NCBI GenBank assembly: GCA_964357255.1
Contig: CAYHKQ010000064.1
Coordinates: 1-13,261, forward strand
DNA: 13,261 nt
Source: JBBTIS01 sp038059855
Lineage (GTDB): Bacteria > Elusimicrobiota > Elusimicrobia > JACQPE01
Direction of reading: 5' to 3'
Shown: positions 1 through 6,221 of the stretch, in pieces
How the letters are laid out: every line of letters starts with the position of its first letter
Numbering within the stretch: the first letter of the stretch is position 1
Program-made: the position numbers and the translations under genes
The notes under the pieces: model-generated
Seen by the model: only the letters and a program-made list of their open reading frames with translations
Database searches by the model: none
Told to the model about the DNA's origin: nothing

Positions 1-1224
1 CCAGCCGAAGGAGGTTTCTTTGACCTTGGTTTTGGCGGTATCCGGCGAGGGTTCCGGCGTTTCGGATGGAGTTTCTTGCGTAGCCCCCTGAACATCGGCC
101 CATTTAGGACGCTCACCAATGACTGCGGTTAATAATTTTTCTTTTCCTTGCCTAAATACGGCGACCTTTATCGTGGTTCCCGGAGGCAACTTTCTAACCG
201 ATTCGGTGAGATCGTTCGGGTTTTTAACAGGGACGTGGTTGACTGCGGTAATAACGTCGCCATGAGCTAAGCCGGCCTTTTGCGCCGGACCCGATTTGAA
301 GACTTCGTTGACCATCGCTCCCGGTTCGCCGGCAAGGCCGAATTGTTTGATGAGCGACTCATCAATCTCGCCGACTGAAATTCCGAGCCATCCCCATTGG
401 CGCTCTTTGCCGGAGCGAAGCTCGGCCAGGATTTCTTTAGCGGCATTAACCGGAATAGCGAACCCGATTCCAGAAAATACGCCCGAGGGCGAAAAGATCG
501 CCGTGTTGATGCCGATAACTTCGCTGTTGATATTGAGCAAGGGGCCGCCTGAATTGCCCCTGTTGATGGCCGCATCAGTTTGGATTAGATTGCGGTACAC
601 GCGGCCTTCGATGGGAAGGGACTGGCGCAAAGCAGAGATGACCCCAACGGTCAATGTTTGTTCGAGCTCAAACGGGCTCCCGATGGCGATCGCCCAATCG
701 CCCACTTGGACCTGGTTGGAATCGGCCATGGGGACCGAAGGGAATGGTCCGGGCCCTTCGATTTTTATTAAGGCGAGATCTAGACGATCGTCTGTTCCGG
801 TGACGCGGCCCTTGTAGGTTTTTTTGCCGTTTTTTGCGTTAAGGCGGATTGTAATTTCGTCGGCGCCGGCGACCACGTGGGCGTTGGTGAGCACATACCC
901 TTGCGGGTCAATAATTACCCCCGAACCGGTTCCGGCATAGCGGCGTTTACGAACCTTAGGGCGTTGACTATGTGGGGCGCCGTAAAAAAATTCGTCCAGG
1001 AATTCGTCCGGGTCCATAAAGTAAAACTCGTTTGGGAGCCGACGGTATTCCTCTTCATGATAGGCTGAGATGTTGACGCAGGCCGGACGCGCGCGTTGAG
1101 CGACCGAACGAAAGGAATCCTGCAAGCTCGATAGAGGGGAGGGGGGTTGGGCCCACAGAGGGGAGCGGCCGAGCGGCCGAGCGGCTAAGCAGATAAGTAA
1201 AAATAAAGCGCTTATTCGTTTCAT
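1..1224 (-). CDS. HtrA/DegP-family periplasmic serine protease (3' end outside window)
   Basis: Trypsin-like protease of the HtrA/DegP family, which degrades or refolds damaged envelope proteins in the periplasm. The 408 residues in the window begin with a signal peptide (hydrophobic residues about 4-15, probable cleavage after LWA at 23-25). An acidic, aromatic stretch follows (56-82), typical of the LA-loop region. The protease domain (about 96-270) has the full triad: His116 in TNAHVV, Asp149 in DLAL and Ser225 in GNSGGP. A PDZ domain covers about 278-370. A Pro/Thr/Ser/Glu-rich linker (373-400) leads off the window edge, probably into a second PDZ. The ATG shares an ATGA overlap with the stop of the upstream lipoprotein gene and has only a weak ribosome site, so translation is probably coupled. 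Family assignment is secure; DegP versus DegQ/DegS/MucD subtype cannot be decided. Confidence 0.95.
   Translation of the reverse strand, partial: MKRISALFLLICLAARPLGRSPLWAQPPSPLSSLQDSFRSVAQRARPACVNISAYHEEEYRRLPNEFYFMDPDEFLDEFFYGAPHSQRPKVRKRRYAGTGSGVIIDPQGYVLTNAHVVAGADEITIRLNAKNGKKTYKGRVTGTDDRLDLALIKIEGPGPFPSVPMADSNQVQVGDWAIAIGSPFELEQTLTVGVISALRQSLPIEGRVYRNLIQTDAAINRGNSGGPLLNINSEVIGINTAIFSPSGVFSGIGFAIPVNAAKEILAELRSGKERQWGWLGISVGEIDESLIKQFGLAGEPGAMVNEVFKSGPAQKAGLAHGDVITAVNHVPVKNPNDLTESVRKLPPGTTIKVAVFRQGKEKLLTAVIGERPKWADVQGATQETPSETPEPSPDTAKTKVKETSFGW
1163..1186. repeat. 8-bp tandem repeat, three copies, in HtrA signal peptide
   Basis: The unit gagcggcc occurs twice perfectly and a third time with a final t in place of c. 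It lies within codons 13-21 of the HtrA gene, at the end of the signal-peptide core. Because 8 is not a multiple of 3, gain or loss of one unit would shift the reading frame. Confidence 0.8.
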
Positions 1225-3008
1225 TCTCTAACAAACGGCAACTCGTCCGTTTCAACGGGCCCATTTTGAAGGCAATCCTGCCGGCGCTCGGACGGGGGCT
1301 CATCCGATTGCGAATTTTCTATTTTTTTCAAGCAGAGGGCCCATCCCCAGTGGCGTGGATTTTTTGCCGCGATCCATGAGCGGGGGAAGCGTGTTTTAAT
1401 GGCCGGACCATCCATGGCTACCGCGTTGGGCAAGCGTGCGACTCGGACCAAGGTTCCGCCTGGACTATAGCGTTCGATGTCGAGACTGCCATCGGCGCCG
1501 CCCTCTAAATAGTATTCCCAGAAATCGAGCGGCGCGGCACGCAAGGACCCATCCCTGCTTTTTCCGTTTCCTTCATAAGGACGGCGGTTGAGATCTATAT
1601 ACAACTCGAACGGGACAATGGACGTGGCGGCGCCGGAAAGTTTCGCGGTGAGGAAAAATTCTTGATCGGACCATTGCACGCTCAATGAAGACAAGTCGGC
1701 TTCGATGTTGTTTTGAGAGGGAGACATTGCGTCGTAGAGATCGGTGAACCTGATTTCATGGAGACTTCCGGCGGCCAAGGGCAAGGCCGTAGAGTCGCCT
1801 GTGCTCGTGTAGGATAAATCATTCCAAAGCGAATCAGGGAGCGTCGGTTTTTTAGCCAGGGCCGGGCTCATCTGTTGATACATCGAGCCGACCTGGGTTA
1901 GAAAATGTTTGTCTTGGGCTATGAGCCCCGGGGTTTGCGTGTCCGTTTCCCTCAAGGCGGAAATCTCGCGATGGCTCAGAATTTGAAAAAAGTTTTCCCA
2001 TAGCCTGTCCAGGACCGTAATGGTGGCGCGTCCGGAGTTTTGATATTGCAGAATGTCGGAACGAAGGCGGGCGATGAGCGGCCAGTAATTTTTTTGCGCG
2101 ACCGACCCCCAAAAGTCATCGCCGGCGTTGCGTTGCGCCCAGGAATTGGCGGCAAACGGCCTTGGCGGCGAGGGCAGGGCAAGAGGGGGAACATCCGCCC
2201 AGTAGGCCAAGTCCACCATTTGCCAAGAGGCGTCCCCGCCGTCGCTTATGCGTGCCAACGTTTTGAGCGTGTTTTCGGCCGTTTCAGGCGCGACATTGTA
2301 GATTTCATCTATGACAACCAAGCCTTGTAAGCGCAATAAGTTGGCGCGGCTCTCAAGAGCCGAGGCGTTTAACCGGAGCGGTTTAATCTCGCCGGCGCGG
2401 CCGCACGACGCGTCGGTTGACGCGCCCAAGACCCAGGCAAAATTACCCGGCCGTAGCCCTGATTCCCAGACGCCCAATCCCGGCACAAGGCCGCCGAGTT
2501 CCCGGTTTGGAAATTTTTTGGTCCACAGCTCTTCGGTGAGCACGATCAGGCGTTCGACCTCGACGGTTTTCAAAATTTTTCTGGGCGCGGACGATGTTTG
2601 ATTTCTGGTCCGGCCCCAGCTCTCTTCGAGGGTTTTTTTGAAATCCTTAAGCAGATTTAAGGGCAACGAGCCGATGGGCTGGGCCGCGATCTCAAGCCGT
2701 CCGTTCGCCTGAAGCTCTGATAGTCGGGCCGCGGCCGCCTCGTCCATTTGGATCAGAAATTTAGCCGGCAATGCGGCCACCAGGCGCATGGAATAGCTCA
2801 AATCTAACGTCGCTTTAGTCGTTTCAAACCATTGGTCTAATGTCCTTTGTTCCGATACGACCCAGATGACGCTCAGAGGGTCTTTTTTGAGGACCACATG
2901 TTTGGGCGCGCTCGCCGGCGGGGCGAGCGCGATCGGGGCGCAACCAGTGAAAGCCAATGAGGCCAACAACGCCAATGAGGCTGAGATAAGAAAAAGTTTT
3001 GCTTTCAT
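1221..3008 (-). CDS. Lipoprotein, divergent GH57-like protein with C-terminal beta-rich domain
   Basis: A 595-residue predicted lipoprotein: signal peptide 1-22 with FTGC and lipidated Cys23. I chose the ATG at 3008; a TTG seven codons upstream would only add a polar tail before the signal peptide. Several segments recall, from memory, the order of blocks in glycoside hydrolase family 57: LVPGLGVWESG (174-184) where the family has a PAEG-type nucleophile motif; VVIDEIYN (231-238) where it has a DGEN-type motif; NSW..R....DFWG (288-301) like its GSWI...WIG block; and a Tyr/Pro/Leu-rich block at 365-395. The expected catalytic glutamate is not seen, so it may be a pseudoenzyme or polysaccharide-binding protein. 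Residues about 418-560 look like a beta-sandwich (DOMON-like) domain. It starts 25 bp after the response regulator and overlaps htrA by 4 bp. The CDS is certain; the family call is an inference. Confidence 0.85.
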   Translation of the reverse strand: MKAKLFLISASLALLASLAFTGCAPIALAPPASAPKHVVLKKDPLSVIWVVSEQRTLDQWFETTKATLDLSYSMRLVAALPAKFLIQMDEAAAARLSELQANGRLEIAAQPIGSLPLNLLKDFKKTLEESWGRTRNQTSSAPRKILKTVEVERLIVLTEELWTKKFPNRELGGLVPGLGVWESGLRPGNFAWVLGASTDASCGRAGEIKPLRLNASALESRANLLRLQGLVVIDEIYNVAPETAENTLKTLARISDGGDASWQMVDLAYWADVPPLALPSPPRPFAANSWAQRNAGDDFWGSVAQKNYWPLIARLRSDILQYQNSGRATITVLDRLWENFFQILSHREISALRETDTQTPGLIAQDKHFLTQVGSMYQQMSPALAKKPTLPDSLWNDLSYTSTGDSTALPLAAGSLHEIRFTDLYDAMSPSQNNIEADLSSLSVQWSDQEFFLTAKLSGAATSIVPFELYIDLNRRPYEGNGKSRDGSLRAAPLDFWEYYLEGGADGSLDIERYSPGGTLVRVARLPNAVAMDGPAIKTRFPRSWIAAKNPRHWGWALCLKKIENSQSDEPPSERRQDCLQNGPVETDELPFVRE

Positions 3009-3033
3009 CGCGCTATCAGCCCTGTCCAAAACT

Positions 3034-3405
3034 TTACGGAAATTTTTTTCCCATCGCCTTGGCGATGGTTGTCATCAGTTGGTCAACGCTGTAGGGCTTA
3101 GGAAGGAAGGCGCAATTTTGCATTTTGTCGTCTTCCTGGTAGGATTGAACCTCAAAATCGCCCGTAATCATGACGCATGGGACCGCGATCATATTAGGTT
3201 CCTTGCGGATTTCTTTCATTGCGTCGTAACCTTTCATTTCGGGCATGGTGTGGTCCATTAAAATCAAATCAGGAAGCTCTTGTTTGGCCAGGCCAATGGC
3301 CTGCAGGCCTGTTTCGGCCAGAATAACTTGGCAGTTGACCATGCCGATGGCATCGGCCAAGAATTTCCGGTTGGACGGGTCATCATCAACAATCAGAACC
3401 TTCAT
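3034..3405 (-). CDS. Single-domain response regulator (CheY-like)
   Basis: A 123-residue receiver domain with no output domain, so it should act by protein-protein contact in the cytoplasm once phosphorylated. The acidic pocket is at Asp7-Asp9, the phospho-acceptor is Asp51 (LILMDHTMP), the switch threonine is Thr81 (VMITG) and the conserved lysine is Lys103 (LPKPYS). The domain fills the whole protein. No partner histidine kinase is in the window. The gene lies 74 bp after atpC, the second longest spacer after a complete gene here apart from atpG-PilZ, and the ribosome site before the ATG at 3405 is weak. It heads a three-gene downstream group (regulator, lipoprotein, HtrA) that may be co-transcribed with atp or from its own promoter. 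Confidence 0.95.
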   Translation of the reverse strand: MKVLIVDDDPSNRKFLADAIGMVNCQVILAETGLQAIGLAKQELPDLILMDHTMPEMKGYDAMKEIRKEPNMIAVPCVMITGDFEVQSYQEDDKMQNCAFLPKPYSVDQLMTTIAKAMGKKFP

Positions 3406-3479
3406 CGTTTGCTCTATAGTAAATTAAAAACAGAAACTTTTCCACAACTAGACTTCCTTCGGAGAAGTTCCGTGAGTAA
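3406..3479 (-). promoter_or_regulatory. A+T-rich spacer before response regulator, possible promoter
   Basis: The half of this spacer nearest the regulator is A+T-rich in contrast to the coding sequence around it and contains TACTAT (3421 to 3416, minus strand) as a possible -10 element. I see no good -35 element at the normal distance. A 5-bp stem (ACTTC/GAAGT) lies near the atpC end but has no U-tract, so it is not a convincing terminator. Read-through from atpC and a separate promoter are both possible. Confidence 0.25.
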
Positions 3480-3953
3480 TTACGTTTTAAGATTTGAGAG
3501 TTCGTTGGGTGGCGCGCGCCGTGGCGCGCGCGTGAGGTACTGGGCGACTCTCAGGCGCGTTAAGGCTCGCCGGAGCGAAGCCCGCGCTTTCTCGATGTCA
3601 ATTTCTTCTGCGCCCTTTTCGTGACGGCGGAATTTTAAGATGGATTCCTTGGCGCGCTCAATGGCCAATCGGGCGCGTTCTTCGTCAATCTCAAGCCCCA
3701 TCTCCGCGGTTTCAGCGAAGAGCGTCACTTTCTCAGGCGTAATTTCGGCGAAACCTCCGGAGAGCGATAGAATTTCTTCGCGCCCTTGGGCGTCGCGGGT
3801 TCGCGCTACGCCCTCTTTGAGCAGAATCAGGGCCGGGGCATGGCCCGCTAGAACTCCCAATGCGCCTTCCCAGGCCGGCAGTAAAAGCGACCCGACCAGG
3901 CCTTCATAGGTGGTACGCTCCGGAGTAATGACGGTCAGCTCAAATTTTTTCAT
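3480..3953 (-). CDS. atpC: ATP synthase F1 subunit epsilon
   Basis: Epsilon subunit of the F1 central stalk; it couples rotation to catalysis and can inhibit ATP hydrolysis. At 157 residues it is somewhat longer than the usual 130-140. The N-terminal beta-sandwich (about 1-85) starts with the familiar F.L.VITPER pattern and includes the LPAWEGALGVLAGHAPAL block. The C-terminal helical hairpin (about 88-140) carries the expected ERA..A..RA and KARASLRRA helices. A short basic, proline-rich tail (142-157) ends the protein and accounts for the extra length. The gene follows atpD after 30 bp; its ribosome site sits inside a small hairpin, listed separately. The ATG at 3953 is the only sensible start. 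Confidence 0.97.
   Translation of the reverse strand: MKKFELTVITPERTTYEGLVGSLLLPAWEGALGVLAGHAPALILLKEGVARTRDAQGREEILSLSGGFAEITPEKVTLFAETAEMGLEIDEERARLAIERAKESILKFRRHEKGAEEIDIEKARASLRRALTRLRVAQYLTRAPRRAPPNELSNLKT
3512..3531. repeat. GC-only inverted repeat near the end of atpC
   Basis: Nine bases GCGCGCGCC, a two-base centre and the exact complement GGCGCGCGC form a very stable potential hairpin in the last part of atpC, about 30 bp before its stop. It encodes the Arg/Ala/Pro tail of epsilon. There is no following U-tract, so it is not a standard terminator, but it could slow transcription or protect an RNA 3' end. Confidence 0.7.
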
Positions 3954-3972
3954 GAAACGAAGCCCTCGTTTC
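3954..3972 (-). promoter_or_regulatory. Hairpin holding the atpC ribosome binding site
   Basis: Between atpD and atpC the transcript reads GAAACGA, GGGCT, TCGTTTC and then directly the atpC ATG. The two 7-base arms are perfectly complementary, and the only Shine-Dalgarno-like sequence, GAGGG, lies partly in the 5' arm and partly in the loop. The start codon directly abuts the 3' arm. This could lower epsilon translation unless ribosomes finishing atpD open the stem. Seen directly; the effect is inferred. Confidence 0.6.
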
Positions 3973-3983
3973 GCTCGGACACA

Positions 3984-5399
3984 TCAGGCTGCCTGCAATG
4001 CCTTGGCCTTTTCCGCGGCTTCGTTAATGCCGCCGACCATGTAGAATGCCTGCTCCGGCAGGTGGTCCCATTTTCCATCCACCAGCTCCCTAAAGCCGCG
4101 GATGGTTTCCGGGAGGGTTACGTACCGGCCCGCGCGGCCGGTGAACTCCTGCGCCACGAAGAAAGGCTGGGACAGAAATTTTTGGATACGCCGCGCTCGA
4201 GCCACTATCACCTTGTCTTCTTCGGAAAGCTCGTCCATTCCCAATATGGCGATGATGTCTTGAAGGTCGCGATAGCGCTGAAGGATTTTTTGAATGTCGC
4301 GGGCCGTGCGATAGTGTTCCTCGCCGACAATATTGGGGTCTAAAATTCGCGACGTGGACGCGAGCGGATCCACAGCCGGATAAATTCCGAGTTCTGAGAT
4401 TTGGCGCGACAAGACGGTGGTCGCGTCCAAATGCGTGAAAGTGGTGGCGACCCCGGGGTCCGTCAAATCGTCCGCAGGCACATAAACGGCTTGAATGGAG
4501 GTGATAGACCCCTTGTTGGTTGAGGTGATGCGCTCTTGAAGGGATCCGACCTCCGTGGTCAGGGTTGGCTGATACCCCACGGCGCTGGGCATGCGCCCCA
4601 ATAGGGCGCTGACTTCGCAACCGGCCAGCACGAATCGAAACACATTGTCCACGAACAGCAACACGTCCTGGCGTTCCTGGTCCCGGAAATATTCGGCCTG
4701 CGTTAAGGCCGTAAGCGCGATTCGGGCGCGGCTGCCCGGGGGCTCGTTCATCTGGCCGTACACTAAGACGGTCTTGGATAAGACGGACGATCCGTCCGAG
4801 AGCTTAGCCTTTTGCATCTCCAGCCATAAGTCATTGCCCTCCCGGCTTCGTTCGCCGACTCCGCCGAATACGGATACGCCGCCGTGCTGTTTGGCCACAT
4901 TGTTGATGAGTTCCATGATGATGACGGTTTTGCCAACGCCTGCTCCGCCGAAGAGACCGACCTTGCCGCCTTTCATGAAGGGTTCGAGCATATCAATGAC
5001 CTTGATGCCGGTTTCAAAAATATGGGGCTTGGTTACCTGCTCGGCCAAAGTCGGCGGTTTGCGGTGGATGGAAAGCTTGGTTTCGCTTTTAATCGGGCCC
5101 ATGTAGTCCTGCGGTTCACCCAGGACGTTGAGGAGTCGTCCCAGACAGGCCCGTCCGACCGGCACGGTAATCGGCGCTCCTGAGTCTTGGACCACGACGC
5201 CCCGGGAGAGTCCTTCCGTGGGACCCAAGGCAATGGTGCGCACTGTGGAATCGCCCAGGTGTTGGGCGACTTCCACGGTTAGGGTCGAATCCTCCGACAT
5301 TTTGATTTTAAGCGCGTTGTAAATAGCCGGCAAATCTCCGGAGGGAAATTCTACGTCCACCACCGGGCCGATAACTTGGGAAACTTTACCGAGTTTCAT
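3984..5399 (-). CDS. atpD: ATP synthase F1 subunit beta (catalytic)
   Basis: Catalytic beta subunit, 471 residues, the normal length. Visible in order: N-terminal beta-barrel (1-80), Walker A GGAGVGKT (151-158), the catalytic-glutamate loop GERSREGND (182-190, Glu183), Walker B ending DVLLFVD (Asp251), the PSAVGYQPTL block (271-280), the DELSEED acidic loop (389-395) and the C-terminal helical domain with QPFFVAQEFTGRAGRYV. All catalytic residues are present. After Walker B the sequence reads FRFVLAGCEVSALLG (254-268) where the usual text is FRFTQAGSEVSALLG, a mild departure in a very conserved helix. The ATG at 5399 lies inside the end of the upstream PilZ gene (14-bp overlap), and its ribosome site AAGGAGA is PilZ coding sequence, so the two are probably translationally coupled. 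Confidence 0.99.
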   Translation of the reverse strand: MKLGKVSQVIGPVVDVEFPSGDLPAIYNALKIKMSEDSTLTVEVAQHLGDSTVRTIALGPTEGLSRGVVVQDSGAPITVPVGRACLGRLLNVLGEPQDYMGPIKSETKLSIHRKPPTLAEQVTKPHIFETGIKVIDMLEPFMKGGKVGLFGGAGVGKTVIIMELINNVAKQHGGVSVFGGVGERSREGNDLWLEMQKAKLSDGSSVLSKTVLVYGQMNEPPGSRARIALTALTQAEYFRDQERQDVLLFVDNVFRFVLAGCEVSALLGRMPSAVGYQPTLTTEVGSLQERITSTNKGSITSIQAVYVPADDLTDPGVATTFTHLDATTVLSRQISELGIYPAVDPLASTSRILDPNIVGEEHYRTARDIQKILQRYRDLQDIIAILGMDELSEEDKVIVARARRIQKFLSQPFFVAQEFTGRAGRYVTLPETIRGFRELVDGKWDHLPEQAFYMVGGINEAAEKAKALQAA

Positions 5400-5763
5400 G
5401 AGCCGTCTCCTTTTGGGCAGGGATCGCTTTTGTTGCCCCGGCCGTGAGTTGTTTTTTTAAGAAATCGCGAAGTTTGAGTTTGTCGAGAAATCCAATGCGC
5501 TGAATTTTGGCGCCACAACGGAAGTTCTCGCCCGCGGCCTTGATGTTGCTGACATTGCAGGCGAAGGAAACCGGCAAGAACAGCTTGAGAAATAAAAGAT
5601 CCCCACGCCGCAGTTCCGCTTCCGTCTCAAAACCAAGGCCTTCGGAGCTTAAATCCATCACCACGGCGTTGCCTTTCACTCGACGCCCTTGAGGGTCCGT
5701 GCATAACAGCACGGGGATATGAATGGGAACGCGGGATTTTTTTCTCGAGTCTTTGGTGGCCAT
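5386..5763 (-). CDS. PilZ-domain protein (second of pair), coupled to atpD
   Basis: A 125-residue soluble protein made of one PilZ domain, the classical receptor fold for cyclic di-GMP. It carries the binding signature: Arg7 and Arg11 in R-x-x-x-R, then Asp37-x-Ser39-x-x-Gly42 (DLSSEG). The rest of the barrel runs to about 95, followed by a Lys-rich helix (95-105) and an Ala/Lys tail. It follows the first PilZ gene by 4 bp and its last 14 bp overlap atpD, supplying that gene's ribosome site. With intact binding residues and no other domain, it would act by touching a partner when c-di-GMP binds. Gene order makes F1 a candidate partner, but nothing in the sequence proves that. Confidence 0.9.
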   Translation of the reverse strand: MATKDSRKKSRVPIHIPVLLCTDPQGRRVKGNAVVMDLSSEGLGFETEAELRRGDLLFLKLFLPVSFACNVSNIKAAGENFRCGAKIQRIGFLDKLKLRDFLKKQLTAGATKAIPAQKETAHETR

Positions 5764-5767
5764 TTTA

Positions 5768-6115
5768 TTAAGATGCCTTCACGGGCGGAATGACGGGCAT
5801 TCGGATCATTTTTCTTGAATGCGTTACCTGCCGGCGCTGGGGTTCAAACCGCACATTGTGAAATCTTAAGCCATAACGCTGTTTGTTGCCGCGGCTTGAA
5901 GCGTAGACGACGCCGCCTTGGATGGTCATGGGGACTTCGAGCCTAAGCGTCAGGGACGATCCCAACTCCAATTCCTGGTTTGTTTCAAAGCACAGCCCGC
6001 TCTCGGAAATGTCCGTCACCAAGGCGGACGCCTTGCGAGAAGGTTTGGCATAATCTGAAATTTCGAGCACAATATTTGACGGGTAACGGGGATAGCGTCG
6101 TTGGTCTTTATTCAT
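5768..6115 (-). CDS. PilZ-domain protein (first of pair)
   Basis: A 115-residue stand-alone PilZ protein. The cyclic-di-GMP signature is intact: Arg6 and Arg10 (RRYPR gives R-x-x-x-R) and Asp35-x-Ser37-x-x-Gly40 (DISESG). Beta strands of the barrel follow to about 82 (YGLRFHNV), and the tail is basic and proline-containing (92-115). There is no signal peptide or membrane segment. A good ribosome site (AGAGGTG) lies seven bases or so before the ATG at 6115. It differs clearly from the neighbouring PilZ protein outside the signature, so the pair is not a recent duplication. It is separated from atpG by 106 bp and followed by the second PilZ gene after 4 bp. Confidence 0.92.
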   Translation of the reverse strand: MNKDQRRYPRYPSNIVLEISDYAKPSRKASALVTDISESGLCFETNQELELGSSLTLRLEVPMTIQGGVVYASSRGNKQRYGLRFHNVRFEPQRRQVTHSRKMIRMPVIPPVKAS

Positions 6116-6221
6116 AATTCACCTCTTGTTCATAAGTTGGCGGTTGAGCAGGCAAGTGAATTCAGGAATTCCTTTATTACACTTAACTGTTCATTCGCTA
6201 AACTGTTTAACCTTTTATTTT
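6116..6221 (-). other. 106-bp A+T-rich spacer between atpG and the PilZ pair
   Basis: Non-coding spacer, richer in A+T than its neighbours. It contains an imperfect stem (6154-6161 with 6176-6184, one bulged base) that encloses the 10-bp palindrome AGGAATTCCT (6164-6173), and a near -10 hexamer TGTAAT on the minus strand. A promoter for the PilZ-atpD-atpC part of the operon, or an RNA processing site, could lie here. Neither is strongly supported. Confidence 0.3.

Noticed and set aside
296..817. Open frame on the plus strand over the HtrA gene
   Set aside because: It lies opposite a clear HtrA reading frame with an intact catalytic triad and shows no recognisable protein features of its own.
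2953..2981. Direct repeat gccaatgaggc, 18 bp apart, in the lipoprotein signal peptide
   Set aside because: It encodes the repeated ASLA in a low-complexity Leu/Ala signal peptide and keeps the frame, so it needs no special explanation.
3009..3029. TTG start for the GH57-like lipoprotein
   Set aside because: It would put an acidic stretch before the basic start of the signal peptide; the ATG at 3008 gives a normal lipoprotein signal.
3430..3479. Intrinsic terminator after atpC
   Set aside because: Only a 5-bp stem (ACTTC/GAAGT) without a following U-tract.
4090..4620. 176-codon minus-strand frame inside atpD
   Set aside because: Out of frame with the beta subunit and rich in Arg/His/Pro, as expected for a shifted reading of a G+C-rich gene.
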